From Cristatella mucedo (taxonomy: Eukaryota; Bryozoa; Phylactolaemata; Cristatellidae): 64,000 bases of DNA. Within the stretch, counting starts at the first letter, position 1; every line of letters starts with the position of its first letter. The stretch spans positions 8,206,001-8,270,000 of the forward strand of contig WPIO01000003.1 of NCBI GenBank assembly GCA_009760855.2. The letters are read 5' to 3'. The position numbers were made by a program, and so were the translations under genes. A model generated the notes under the pieces. That model had not been told where the DNA came from. It worked only from the letters and a program-made list of their open reading frames with translations, and did not search any database. Of this stretch, positions 36,164 to 47,699 are shown piece by piece.

Positions 36164-39100
36164 TGGAAAATAAGTATGTCGATTGGTTAGCGATGACATG
36201 CACAATTTTAGCATGCATTGGCACACACAGGATAATTCATACGGACAAAGCAAATGCTGTGAAGAACTCAGTTTTCTTTTTAATTCTTTTTAAATGCTGT
36301 CATGTCTGGGTATGATCATGACGTCAGCAATATAATGTATCTCCATCTGTAACTCCACAAAGATTATGTGGGTATTACGCAGGAGAGTTGTGTACAGCGC
36401 ACTCACATCCTAAGCGGTTTTCAGTAGGCCCTCGGTAACCAACAGACTTCATCTCACGCAACAAAGAGAAAGTGGGAAGCATAGCAGAGTCAGGAGAGTA
36501 GTTGAGGTAGTGAGTAGCATGGAAGTAGCAGCTCAGGACTGCTGGAAAGGATGGATTATAGTCAGCAGCAGGAGAGTAGTTGTCGTTGTATAAGAATTGT
36601 GGGAGTTCCACAGTCTAGGACCTGCAGAGCTAAAGCTTCTGTCGCCAACGGTCTTTAAGCGGAGGAATGGAACATCTAATTTATTGTCCATACAGGACCT
36701 GAGGGCACAAAGAGGCTGAAACTGGTGCAGCAGTTCAGCTAGGTACGAAGGAGCTAAGCCGTGGCGGGCCTTATGGGTCAGCGTAAGAACTTTGATCTGT
36801 ATCCGTTGCTCAACCGGCATCCATCCTAGCTCTTTTAGCAAAGAAGACACGTGGTCATACCTCTGGGACTTGAAGATTAGCCTTGCAGCCATATTCATAG
36901 TCAGCTGCAGTGGCCTAGTTGCTTTCTTTGGTAGCCCAGCCAAAAGGGAATTAGAATAATCAAGCCGAGACAGAACTAAGGAGCTAGCTAAATTTCTTGC
37001 AAGCCACTGTGGATGATAGCTCCTAATCTTGGATAGGGATCGGACGTGATGGCTAGCTGTAGAAGCAGTCTTCTGAATGAAGCTTTTAAAATTGAGGCAG
37101 CTGTCGAAAACGACATCTAAATTTCGAGCACGTGGTGATGGTCGCACAACAGCATCTGTACTGAGATCCGGTCTTTGGGGCATACAGACTTAAGGCATGG
37201 TCTCTAAAGGGTTTAACGTTGGTTACATGCACAGCTAAAGGTCAAGAGTAAAAAAGAGTGGGCGATAGGATGTGAGGCCTGGTTAGGAAGTATTTTTGAG
37301 GTAGGCCGGAGCATGAGAATGAAAAGACCTAAAAGCAGATGAAAGAAGCTTGAAGTAAATTTGCTGCTTCATGAGTCAGTGCCAAGTTGGTGAGAAGTGG
37401 TCCAATGTTAGCAGCTGTGACGTTCACAACAGAAAAGCCGAGTGGCAGAGTTCTGCAACAACCGTAAGCAACTTACTGGACAGGCAGGAAGAGCTGCGAG
37501 TAGCGAGTTACAGAAATCCAGATGGGATGTCACAAATGCACATGCTGGCTGAGACATCTTTACCTAAGCAAATCTGATCGTTTGCAATGGTGCTTAATTA
37601 AGAGTAGAAAGACTTGACGGTAAAGCTGATGAGCTCATCAAGTGAAAGGTTACTTCGGAAAAGGACACCTGGGTATCGTGCAGATGCCACATGAGTACTG
37701 CTGACCGATGCCATTTGAGATTAGCTTTTCCAACTTCTGAGTAGCACTAGGTTTTCCAATAACTATTAAGTCGGTTTATTGTCGTTCAAAATGAGAAAGT
37801 TTGCTCCCATCCCAGTGCAAATGTCAGCAACACATTTTGCAAGCGAGTTAAAAGAGTTCGACATGCTGGAGGGCAAGAAGGGATCAAAGCATATTTGAAT
37901 TAAAATGAAAGCCTAGACTGCTTGGCGATTACATATGCAAGATGGAGAGCATATAATGTGAAAAAAGTGTACCAAGTACAGATCCCCGGGATAAACTACT
38001 TAAAAAATACTAGCTGATTTAACAGCCTCTTGTTGTATAGCGACAGTAGAGCCTTGACGGCTATCACCACTGCTTGCGGTGGCGATAAAGGACCGCCCAC
38101 CACAGGATTCGAACCCACGACCTCGGGGCGCCGAGGTCGTGAAAAGCAACCGCCTTACCCAGTGAGCCATTACGGCTCACCGTTACTTTACAGGCTCATA
38201 AAATAACGGTTGCCTATCGACCTAAACCCTCTGAAATCTGCCAACAAAAGAAAGGACCTATACCATCGGAGTGCGGTGCCAGTGATGCCGAGGCGAGAAA
38301 ATAGGGGTCCAAGACCGAGACAGGCTTGGTGATCAATGGTATCAAATGCTGCCGAGAGATCCAGCAGAACTAGCTGAGAGACTGCATATCATCATTTTTA
38401 GACGGTCGTTATACGTCGGTAGTAGTGCTGACTCTTTGAAGTGCTCAGCACTAAAACACGACAGGAACTGACTTGCTAGATTTTAGGTTCTGATATAGAG
38501 CAGGTCTGTCTAGGACAGCACTAAAAGTCAAGGCTGGCAGTTCGAGAACTGCTCCAAAAACTATAGTGTTTTGAGACCTCGGTTAGAGAGGCAGGTCAGT
38601 GGGGGAAAAAAGTTGCTCAGGCTCCCATCAAAACAAGAATTAGAATCAGACCAACCTTTGTCTTTGGAACCGGTAGTGTCTTATTTGGATCAAATGATAA
38701 GCCCATTGAAATCATATTGTGCTGAACGGATTTGGTGTCATCCCAATTCTTCTTTATCTCCGGCCTGAAAAGAAGCATTCACTTTGTACTCTGCTGTCAC
38801 CCCGGAGCTATAATCATGGCCACATAAATTCTGTCACACCCAAATAATTGCGATAATGGTCAAATACTGTTACAGAACTGCTCACCTCTGCCTTTTGACT
38901 GACTACACTAAGGTGTCAGAACAATCGCCTTTGTTCGTCAGGCAGCACACCAAGAGAGCAAAAATGCATGAACATGAAAAAAGAGCAAGCCGAGTCAATT
39001 GCATAGTACCAGGCTTGTCTCCAGTGACAAAGAGCCCAAGAGCGGTCAGACTCATTCATAGTTTGTAAAGGGGCAATCAGAGAGAAATTTGGGGTTTTCT

Positions 39101-42100
39101 ACATTATTCAAGCCATACCGCTTTTGCTATTTTGGGAGTTACTGAGTGATACGATCAATTAGAATACAGCAAAGCATAGGATCAGCACCATTAATGCAGC
39201 ATTCAAGAACTCACATATTCATAACCACTTTATTCGACAGGTGAGCATGCAGGAAGTTTATTTAAAACTCACATGCTGTGAAGTAGGTGAGCAGCGATTC
39301 TCAATATTTGATGGCAGTGATTCCAATAATAACAACAATAATAATCATAATAAAGCATTTCATAGCATCTGAAGAGAACTCAATCTCTTAGTGGGTACTT
39401 CACATAGGCTGATAAGGAAGCAGATCAACTGATTAGTAGCACAGAAACAGTAGTAGGCAAGCATATTAGTGTAAATGAAGAAAGACAAAACCTGCTGGCT
39501 ATGGAGTCGATGAGACAATTGAGTTGTGAGCAATTGAGTTACTTAGTCAAACACTCATTTTCTATTTTTTTTAAATAATGCAGGTTCTAGACCGAAGTTA
39601 CTGTTCTTGAGTAAAAAGACAGGCACAGCCAGCTTGCATGCTTATGGACAAGCACAACTGTAACACGTGCAAGTACATTAATAGCGATGGCCGACGCTCC
39701 TAATGTCACTCCTATAAAAGAGCCTCGGTTCCAGACTTTTCCTTTACCCTATGCCATTATATATTTTATGTAATTACCAAATGGTGCCTGTTGTATATTA
39801 ATTGACATTTACACTCCGGGTGATGTGAGTATAGCTTGCAGCTCTCAGTAGCATTCTCTACCGTTTGAACCCCCTCGCCGGAACCTTTGATTGTGCAGCC
39901 GCCCCGGCCAGCAGCTGGCAGCAGCTCCGCAGTGCAATGCACTCGCCAGAATTACATGGCCGAAACCCAAGCATGGCACAGGTACAAGAGCAAAACCAAA
40001 CAGAGCAAGAGAATGAAGGAACCTAACAGCAAGTGGCCCGATCTTGCAGTCGATATGCTACTCGATGAGGAGCCAGTGCAGGTTAGTGAGAAGTGGTATA
40101 ACATAGCAACCGAGTCGTTCACAGCAGACAAGCTTACTGCATAGGCAGAAAGACCAGCAGAGTGTAAGTTCCAGAAATCCAGATGAAACGTCACAAATAC
40201 ATAGACCACATTGGCTGTGGCATCCATAGCTACACATGCTCAAATTTCTGCAATGCTGTGTAGCTGAAAGTAGGCGGACATGACTGTAGAGCTGATGCAA
40301 TCTAAACCGGTCTAGCCGAGCTAAAGGCCGTTTTGGAACACGACACCTATATTCTATGCAGAAGCTGCAGGGAATATGCTGGCCAAGCCAATTTTAAGGT
40401 TTAGTCTTTCTAGTTTCTGAGTGGCACTAGGTTTGTCCATAGATATTAAGCAGGTTTCGTTTTGTCCACCAATTCAAGAAAGTTCACTGCCAACCAAGTG
40501 TGAATGTCGGCAATCCAAGCTATAAGGGAATGGGAAGGACTTACAGATGCTATGCAGCAAGGATGGATAAAAGCACAGGTGCATCTTTATGATCGGCATA
40601 AAAATGAAAGCATCGATTGTGCATGGATAATAGACCGGCAAGTGGATAATACATGGTGGAAAGGCATGCTTAAAACAGACCCGGTCGGTACCCCATAGTT
40701 TAAAGGCTCACATTGCGACTGTTGGCTGCTGTCGCCTCCACTACAAAATCTTCCAATAAGGTAGGACCTAAACATCAAACTGCAATGCCAGTCCGATCAA
40801 GACAGCCAGATTGCACTCGAGAATAATAATAATAATATTAATACATTTGATAAAGCACCCTCAGAGAACTCAATCTCTTTCTAGGCGCTTTACATTTGCT
40901 GTAAAGGGAAATGCAATTGAATGGTGAGTAATATCATGCTTGATAAAGAAACAACATGAATAACATGGTTAGGGGTGACATGCACAGGGTCAGCATGCAA
41001 ATGTGGTTAGTGGCAGCATGCACAGTGTCAGCACGCATAAGCACATCAAGGACGAATCACAGGAATCCACTAAATGCTGTCATAAATAGGTGCGTTTTTA
41101 ATTTCTTTTTAAATGTGGTCAAGTCAGGGGATGTGGTGACACAAGTCGGGAGTGAGTTCCAGGCTTTGGGAGCATACCAACTAAAGGCACGGTCTCCAAA
41201 GGATTTGAGGTTCATACGAGGTATAGGTAAATGGTTAGATTCAGAAAAGCTGGTTGTACGATGCTTAGCCCGGTGGTGGAGTAGATCTGATAGGTAGGCT
41301 GGAGCCAAAGTATGAAGGAACCTGAAAATGAGTGACAAAACCTTAAGTCGATGCGTTGCTTGACTGGGAGCTAGTGTAGGTCGGCGAGAAGTGGTGTGAT
41401 GTGGCAACTGCGGCGCTCACGACAGACAAGCCCAGCTGCAGAGTTTTGCACCAGCTGTAAGCGCCTGATTGCACATGCCGGGAGGCCAGCAAGCAGTGAG
41501 TTACAGAAGTCAAGACGAGATGTCACAAATGCATGGACCAACTTTGATGTAGTATCCTTATCTGAACAAACCCTGTTATGCAGCTGAGAAGTAGGCAGAC
41601 TTGATTGAGAAGGACTTGACGATCAATGGTATAAAATGCTGCCGAGAGATCCAGCAGAACTAGCGGAGAGCTTAAAATTCAACATTCCTAGGAGCTCTTC
41701 ATACAATAGCAGTTGCGATGACTCAGTGGAGTTATAAGCTCTAAACCATCCGTCCGGGTGCATTGTCCTTTGCATGCTTATTCGTGTTGACACTGTGCAT
41801 GCTACCACTAAATTGTCATGCTTCCTTTCTAGCATGTGTAAAATGCTTAGAAAGAGATTTAGTATCTTGGGATGCCACACAAATGTCCACACATTAGTAT
41901 CATAATAAAATGAAAACATAAATAATTATTATTATCATTAAACCCCTACCAAAACTTACTTTCTAGGTTTATTATCCATGCTTTAGGTGCATAGGAACCA
42001 AGTTAGACGAACAGGGGTCTGCAATTGGACACTCGAATAATGCAGCTCATGGGCAACCCGTTCAGAATGTGAGACTTCTGACAATAATGCCACTAAATGC

Positions 42101-43858
42101 TCCTAAAGTTAGTTCTAAATGCAGCAGCTGTTGCGGGATTGGTGCTCAAATACAAGCAACTCAAGAGCTACTGCCGTTTCAGCCGATACATGGAGTGCAG
42201 TTTTTTATTCTGACCTTCGAAAGCATCGAATATAAATCACTTCTCTTGCCCTCCCCCAGCACAGTCACTTAGGCAATACCGACTGATTTGCAGGCCCTAG
42301 GCACTGTCGAGAGCCGATACCAGCCTGATTTGCCCCTGATGGTGCAACATATGCTAGCAACAAAACCTATGCTTGAGTGGCTTTCGACAGCTACGAGCTC
42401 GGCACATCGACTATCACTGATGCCATTTAGCAAGCATAGATGCCATAAGCTGGGCCGCATTACTTTTTACGGGGGTGCAGAAACAATTCATTTTTGCAAA
42501 GCCGGTATAAGCCACATACAGTAGACGACATTAAATTTCAGCAAATTTACATACAGGTAATTAGACCGGTTGGTGAGCTATGCCTAGAGCAAAACGAGCT
42601 GCTAAGTGCAGCACTAAGTGCAGCCACAAACATAGCACGTCGAGTTGGGCATAGACTGTATGGGCATCGACTACAACTCCCCTGTAAGACATATGATCTA
42701 ACACTGTATTAGCAAGGTTACAAGTGAGTACACATAATGTCATCACATAGAAATTTAGAAGTGGCTCAGAATAGCCATCAACAACCGAGACACGATGCAT
42801 TAAGAGTTCCATGAACCTAGTCACGAACTAATCCGTGGAGTTTTAGAATATCCAGCCAAAGACATGCTGTAGCAAGTACAGAACTAGTTTATTCTACAAA
42901 AATAGCCATTTCCCAAGGTTACAAGATCTCTCGAGAAAGGTGCTCGAAAGTAATGAATCTTTACAAATCAATCACACATTGCAATTGGGGCTGCCTCTCA
43001 TGCTATCTCTACATTAACTTCTGATTTAAAAACTTCTCGGTCTGGCCTATTCCATGCGTATCTGGCCCATACTAGTTTTAGACTTAGCTCCTCCTAAGAC
43101 TTAACGGACCATCTTGGGACTGAGTTATACGTGCACAAGTCTGCTCACTTGACTGCACATATATTTCAAGGTTACACGAGTCGCAGCCCACACACCTCAA
43201 TCGATGACGAGCGGTTCAAGGTGAGCACATGGTGGGTGCTGCTTGGTACCGACGGCACGCCAGGCTACGAAAAATATAGAACATAAGGCTTTCGAGGCTT
43301 TCAAATCTTGCCGATCATACAAATAAAAACCTGTTAAGCAGACCTGGTGGTCGTAAGAAGAGAATGCCACGAATTGTGTGGCTTATTGCTAGCGGTCTCA
43401 GGCGGACAGCATAAGACCGCTATTTTAAAAGCTTTTACAAAAATCATACACGCAAGATGATGAAGTGAAACTGCCTACGAATATATATCTTCACGAATAC
43501 TGGGTATGTTGGGTTTCTAGAATTGTGGCTACAAACGGCGGTCGTACATTGCCGATACGATGCCTACGACCCTCAACACTGCATAGAGTTTTCAACTCCA
43601 TTTATTAAATCTCTGTGTAAGAAAGCGGGTGCATTTCTGGCCTCAGAGCAACGCAGCCAACAACGCCTTACCAACAGGATCCAGAAGCAAACCCAGGGCT
43701 GGCATACTAACAGATTTAGAGACCGTACAATCCGGTGAATTCCAAGAATTTACTCACTCTATAATCGTTTGCTGCTTATTTTTCTTCCGCCAAGCCTTCC
43801 GACGATCTTTGTTATAGTTAAACTTCTTGCGATTCCGAACTTTCTTCGGTCGGCCCAT
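32887..43858 (-). CDS. NOP16: NOP16 orthologue, complete, five exons
   Basis: Nucleolar protein needed for 60S ribosomal subunit biogenesis. Exons on the minus strand: 43858-43758, 38764-38656, 33456-33387, 33226-33120 and 33024-32887 (TGA at 32889-32887). Lengths 101, 109, 70, 107 and 138 sum to 525 nt, i.e. 174 residues, close to human NOP16 (178). All junctions are GT-AG and keep frame across phases 2, 0, 1 and 0. Family marks in order: [20 protein letters not shown] (basic N-terminus), [60 protein letters not shown] and [14 protein letters not shown]. The first two introns (about 5.0 and 5.2 kb) are filled with LINE A, LINE B and SINE copies, whereas introns 3 and 4 are only about 160 and 95 bp. 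Donor of exon 2 (GTTGGT) and exon 4 (GTTAAA) are weak but phase-forced. Confidence 0.96.
34160..34385 (+). mobile_element. LINE A 3'-end fragment
   Basis: Sense 3' UTR with the CTGACCTTGTGCATG repeats, the GTGCCTAGAAAGAGACTGAG block and an ATTATTATTAT tail, in NOP16 intron 2. Confidence 0.82.
34513..34672 (-). repeat. tRNA-derived SINE
   Basis: Antisense copy from the GTTAGCTGATTTTGCAGCC tail through the B-box region (GGACTCGAATCC on the plus strand) to the tRNA-like head GCACCTTACCGCTGGGCTAA. It sits between two LINE A fragments. Confidence 0.8.
34690..35575 (+). mobile_element. LINE A C-terminal and 3' fragment
   Basis: Sense copy covering [15 protein letters not shown], then a frameshifted C-terminal domain with [32 protein letters not shown], the 3' UTR and an ATTATTATTATTATT tail ending at about 35570. 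Several indels disrupt it. Confidence 0.9.
36060..36310 (-). mobile_element. LINE A 3'-end remnant interrupted by an AT repeat
   Basis: The minus strand retains fragments of the LINE A 3' UTR (TGCATGTCATCGCTAACC region near 36190 and the AATTAAT..AGAG block near 36070), split by an (AT)n run. Confidence 0.5.
36099..36161. repeat. (AT)n microsatellite
   Basis: Uninterrupted AT dinucleotide run of about 62 bases in NOP16 intron 2. Confidence 0.97.
36335..37183 (-). mobile_element. LINE B, longest copy (C-terminal 216-codon frame plus 3' end)
   Basis: Minus-strand frame 37183-36533 reads the reverse-transcriptase C-terminal domain of another CR1/L2-like family: [60 protein letters not shown] frameshift near the end separates it from the terminal [12 protein letters not shown] segment. 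The 3' tail lies at about 36335. Protein phrases differ clearly from LINE A, so this is a separate family. Confidence 0.9.
37190..38500 (-). mobile_element. Old LINE A copy split by a SINE
   Basis: Antisense remnants of the LINE A reverse transcriptase and C-terminal region: for example the plus-strand blocks GATCAATGGTATCAAATGCT near 38330 and GGTTTTCCAATAACTATTAA near 37750 match the intact family copy at 20.8-23.3 kb in order. The SINE at 38005-38181 lies inside it. Too many indels remain for any open frame. Confidence 0.7.
38005..38181 (-). repeat. tRNA-derived SINE, near full length
   Basis: Antisense copy: tail TACTAGCTGATTTAACAGCC, body, B-box inverse GGATTCGAACCC at about 38104, and head ending CCATTACGGCTCAC at 38180. 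It is inserted in a decayed LINE A copy within NOP16 intron 2, so it is younger than that LINE copy. Confidence 0.87.
39318..39430 (-). mobile_element. LINE A 3'-end fragment
   Basis: AATAATAACAACAATAAT-type tail followed by the GAGAACTCAATCTCTTAGTG block, antisense, in NOP16 intron 1. Confidence 0.7.
40000..40800 (-). mobile_element. Old LINE A fragment
   Basis: Antisense C-terminal and reverse-transcriptase remnants: plus-strand GAGCCAGTGCAGGTTAGTGA matches the family (GTAGCCAGTGCAGGTCGGCG), and later TTTCTGAGTGGCACTAGGTT matches the segment before MGKP. Highly diverged, in NOP16 intron 1. Confidence 0.65.
40825..41590 (-). mobile_element. LINE A C-terminal and 3' fragment
   Basis: Antisense copy with an ATTATTATTATT tail at about 40830, the 3' UTR, then a minus-strand frame (41407-41057) reading [20 protein letters not shown] and [19 protein letters not shown]. 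It is closely similar to the 20.8 kb and 50.3 kb copies. It lies in NOP16 intron 1. Confidence 0.9.
41591..41935. mobile_element. Rearranged LINE A pieces
   Basis: Left part (to about 41740) is antisense LINE A around the DTIDH region (GACGATCAATGGTATAAAAT). The right part (about 41760-41935) is sense 3' UTR (GCTTATTCGTGTTGACACTG, then TGCTTAGAAAGAGATTTAG). The two join head-to-head. Confidence 0.65.
41936..43750. other. NOP16 intron 1, no further feature recognised
   Basis: Mixed sequence with short ORFs only. I see no conserved exon on either strand and no clear repeat family in it. Confidence 0.5.
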
Positions 43859-43869
43859 GTGGCCGAAGT

Positions 43870-45245
43870 TACAGACGACAAATCAAATTACTGATGTCGC
43901 TGTGTGGGTATTCTTTCCGGTCGTCCTTTTCCGGCTGGAGGTTCTGTGCTCTGATATGTCATCCCTCCAGCAAGCGAGTTCACCATCACAATTTGGTCAA
44001 TATCCCCAAGAGAATCATAAAAATCAGAGGAATTTGGGCAACGAGTTCCTGCAAAAAGTTGAACCCTGTTCATGTAGCTTAACTGGCCGCGGACAGGTAT
44101 CCGAACGAGCCAGCAAGCAGCTGGTGAAGGGGTGACAGTACCCTATACCGCTCCAATATCGTGCAAAAAATATCGAGTTACATTTCGTAAGGATGAAGTA
44201 ACAATCTTCTTATAACTTTTGGACACTCATTCAGTAACAAAAAGACGTCAACCGACTTCGCATAGGGGAATACATTAGAAAATAGACCATTAAATAACGT
44301 TTCAAACCTAGAATGAGACATGCACATGGAGAATTCCGCTGTATGCGATTTGCATGTTGCATGATTAGCAAAAGAGCATAAATTACCAACTGATATCGGT
44401 AGAGTGTGACGGAAGTAAAAGTGCGCATTTGTTACTACAGGCAGTGCTGTGGCTGGAGTCCGGCAGAAGTGGCAATTCAACATGGCGTGCCTGATATTCG
44501 TGAGCCTGCATGCATGCATGCTGCCTAACTTTCTGGAACCGAAAAGTGATGATACAGAGTTATTTACTTGAATTTTAAATAATTGATAACCTAACTTCGG
44601 AGGCCTTTGTAACTGCTTAGGCATTTTTAAATATCACATTCTTTATTCGCACGAACCTTCCAAGTAATCGCTATTCAACACTCAAATTCGTTTGGTCATC
44701 GGATAGGGCTTCTGTAAATGAGATTACAAATGCTAAAATAAGGCGGAGGAATAGGGGGAATTTTTAGATTTTGAGAAGACTCTGCAGAAAGCTGACTCGC
44801 TGGTCACATCAAAAAATTATAATGGTCTATTGACTCCTTGCCGCGTGGCTAGACGAAAACTCCGAAGCAATTTCCGATAGCTGGAAACAGGTACGCAACT
44901 AGCTGAGCATCACAATCTGGCTAAGTTGGCAAAGAAAAAAAATTGAATTACATTTAAAAACTCGATCGTGTGCTGAAATGACAGCCAAAAAACAGATAAA
45001 AGAAAGAACACCAAACAGCAATAAACAAATATGTGTGTGTCGTATCGCTCATCGACCTTGAAAATAGAAGCCGGTGAATCAGCAACTGGATATAAAGTTA
45101 CAATTGGGGCTTAACTTCCGCTTCCTTCGTAGGAGTCCCCTAGTAATGGAAAAATTCTTGCTGGGGTGACATATTTAGAAGGTCCAGGTCTTTAACAGCA
45201 CGTATCTTAAATGTAGGCATTCAAGACTGGATTAAGTATATACAA
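43870..45245. other. Upstream of NOP16, no gene recognised
   Basis: Includes the presumed NOP16 promoter next to 43858. A minus-strand frame of 148 codons (44624-44178) is Cys/His/Phe-rich but matches nothing known and lacks clear splice context. Confidence 0.45.
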
Positions 45246-45246
45246 C

Positions 45247-45248
<2 letters not shown>

Positions 45249-45311
<63 letters not shown>
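45249..45311. repeat. (AT)n microsatellite
   Basis: Uninterrupted AT/TA run of about 62 bases. Confidence 0.97.
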
Positions 45312-45314
<3 letters not shown>

Positions 45315-45369
45315 GACTATTATTTTAGCGATCGTACTCATATCTAAGTAAGCACTGATTTTGTGATGT

Positions 45370-45610
45370 TCCTTAACTGAAAGTAGGCCAACTTGGCAGA
45401 AGAGGAAATGTTCTTAACTAGTGACAACTCGTTTTGGAATAGAACGCCTAGCTTACTTGCAGAGTGATCTCGGGAGTGATGCTAGATGAACCAAGCTTGA
45501 GGACTATCTCATCCAGCTTTCGAGTGTCTCTAGGTTTGCCCATAGCTAACAGGTTCTTATCGTCGTTAAGTATCGTGAAGGTTATGTATAGCTGTTTCCT
45601 AAGACCAAGG
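45370..45610 (-). mobile_element. LINE A internal fragment
   Basis: The minus strand reads TILNDDKNLLAMGKP and KLGSSSITPE, a diverged version of KLNDDKTNLLVMGKP of LINE A. Confidence 0.65.
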
Positions 45611-45798
45611 GTCGGCAAATTTTTTGGACTACTAGGCCGTTTCAGTAGGTCAAGAAGGCACACTACGCCGGAAGAAACCACGCCCACTCCACAGGGCCGC
45701 CCGGAGGGAGCGTGGCCAGATCAATAGATGCACCCTCCCCGGTCAGCCGAATTGAGGGTAAATGCCTTTACCACATTTAAAAAGAAATAATTAAATCA

Positions 45799-46090
45799 TG
45801 CGCCGCCCACATGAGCGCCGTCACTCCCGCCGGTCCTGCGTCGTCGACGCTGCGCCGCGAGGCATTCACGAGGTCGAGGACAGCGTCCGAGTCGGCGTCG
45901 ACGGCCGCGTTAATGAAGCGCTTGTAGAACGACGAGGTCGTCATTACGAAGCGGGTGCGCGCCGGTTCGGACGCACCTGCAGATGGACAGAGCGCGCTGC
46001 TCAAACGGCCGCCCCGGATCGCCGCAGCCGCGCCGCCGCCGAGCTGGAACGCCTCGCGACCGGCGCTATAGCTCGTCGTCTTCCGTCGTC
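45799..46090 (-). pseudogene. Captured 5' fragment of the ankyrin-pseudocaspase gene
   Basis: About 292 bp on the minus strand nearly identical to 57098-57388: 5' leader (GACGACGGAAGACGACGAGC), the CCATCTGCAGGTGCGTCCG block, the MTTSSFYKRFINAAVDADSD start and the first ankyrin residues, stopping at TALMWAA. The putative 3' splice-site sequence of the parent is retained, so it looks like a DNA-level copy. LINE A sequence flanks it on both sides in opposite orientations. Only a few base differences were noticed, which implies a recent event. It cannot make a functional protein. Confidence 0.9.
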
Positions 46091-46099
46091 TACCGCTCA

Positions 46100-46440
46100 A
46101 TTGCCCGAAGCAATGCTGACGCTGGGGAGTGATTAGCTCTAAAGCCAGACTGGAACTTACTAGCAAGGTTTGAAGTTTCAATATATGAGTTCAGCTGGTC
46201 TGCCACGACTCGTTCCAGTGTCTTTAATAGGAATGGTAGAAAGGAGACTGGGCGGTAGTTGCTCTAGTTCTCTTGGTCTAGTGTCGCTTTCTTGAGTAGT
46301 GACCTGACTACAGCTTTTTTTGAAAGGTGCTGGGACATGACCTGAGGCTAATGACATGTTAATGATGTTAGTTATGCATGGCAGCAGCAGATAAATGCAA
46401 CGTAGGAGCAGGACAGTGGGAATAGGGTCCAAAGGACTTG
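46100..46440 (-). mobile_element. LINE A reverse-transcriptase fragment
   Basis: Minus strand 46432-46178 reads LDPIPTVLLLRCIYLLLPCI and SLASGHVPAPF, and continues to KLQTLLVSSSLALELIT, an out-of-frame shadow of the FRANHSTESALLR region. It breaks where the captured gene fragment begins near 46100. Confidence 0.88.
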
Positions 46441-46500
46441 TAGATAGCCTGTAAGGCTCTTCTGCCGCTATACAAAAGAGGCTTGTTAAATCAGCTATTA
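46440..46500 (+). repeat. SINE 3'-end fragment
   Basis: AGATAGCCTGTAAGGCTCTTCTGCCGCTATACAAAAGAGG-like body and TTAAATCAGC tail, next to the LINE A fragment. Confidence 0.75.
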
Positions 46501-46629
46501 TTTTTTACTCCAGAGAGGGTACGCGTGTATGTCCGTCCGTATGTCTGTCAGTCCAGGGCGTTCGTAATTACTGGCAGAAAGGTGTTTTCGAAGGTCCGCT
46601 CAAGCTTCAAACAGTTGCTAGCGATATGA

Positions 46630-47640
46630 TCTTCACAAGGTTTGCAGATATTATCGCTAGAAATGGTGCTGGTCGCGCCGAGCGATTATACCGGAGAGGC
46701 TAGACATAGGACAGTGACGGCCAGCAAGCCAGACCGACAGCCAGCTCCGCAGAGCTTCCGGTGTCGTAAGCGGAAAGATGCGAGAGTCGTCGACTGGGGC
46801 CTGAGGGCCATTATCCGACGGAGTCACGCGCCCCGCCATTCCACACCCGCATCCAGGTGGCTGCCGACATTCGTGCGATTTGGGGGTGCTGTCGGACGAA
46901 TACCGGCCTCGCAGTCACCTCGCCGGACGAACACCTCGTAGTCGCTCCCCGTTGCGGCGGCGCCCTTTCCGCCGGCGCGCGATGCGCGTTCACGCCCCTC
47001 GCGCAGCTCCGCTGGGACGCACCTGCGTGTATTATCGTACGCGTCGAGAGGCAATAGAATGCGGCCTCGTCTGGCGAAGCGAAGGCTGCGCGGCGGACCC
47101 GACAGCTTCCGAAATCCCCGCTACATCCGCTTGCCGGCGGACGCGTCGCAGCCCCGGACTACACCCGTCGACCGCTCGCCAGTTGCCACGGCGACGGCTG
47201 GCCTACCCTAGCCGGCAAATGGCGGAGCTCAGCTGGTCAAACCTCCGCGGTGCGGCTCGCCGAGGCGTCGCGGCAGGTAAGTCTCGCATCTCTGACGCGA
47301 TGTCCGCTCATTGTTTAAATCAGGGGTTTCTCCATTCATCGCGGAGAAGTGATCCTATCCACTTCGAACCGTGCAACTCCATTGTACCGAGAGGAGCAGA
47401 GCGAGCCCGCCGGCCGCCGGCCGCCCGCCGCCCGCCGCCCGCCGCCGGCCGCCCGCCGCCAGCTTAAGGCGGCGGTGCTTTACGAGCCACGGTCGCTGCC
47501 CGCTGTTCAGTCGGCCGGCCGCTAGAGGCACGCCGGAGGCATGCCAGATGTGGCGTTTGGTGCCGCGAGAGAGCTAGCGGATGCAACCGACTGGAGAGGG
47601 CGGAGCCGCGGGCGGGGGGGGGGGGCACGGCTGTGGGCGG
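46630..47640. other. CpG-rich island, possible promoter and first exon
   Basis: A sharply GC- and CpG-rich segment in AT-richer surroundings. On the plus strand an ATG at 47220 reads MAELSWSNLRGAARRGVAA up to a good GTAAGT donor at about 47277, which would make a plausible first coding exon, but no partner exon was found. A GCCC/GCCG-rich low-complexity run is at 47400-47463 and a poly-G run at 47615-47625. Longer frames across it look compositional. Confidence 0.3.
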
Positions 47641-47699
47641 ATGAGGAAAAGCTCTTCTCGAAGGTTTCCGTCATTAGGCGTGGACGAAGCGCTATTTTT

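Noticed and set aside
44178-44624. A 148-codon minus-strand frame upstream of NOP16
   Set aside because: Looks Cys-rich but no family, signal peptide pattern or splice partner could be supported.
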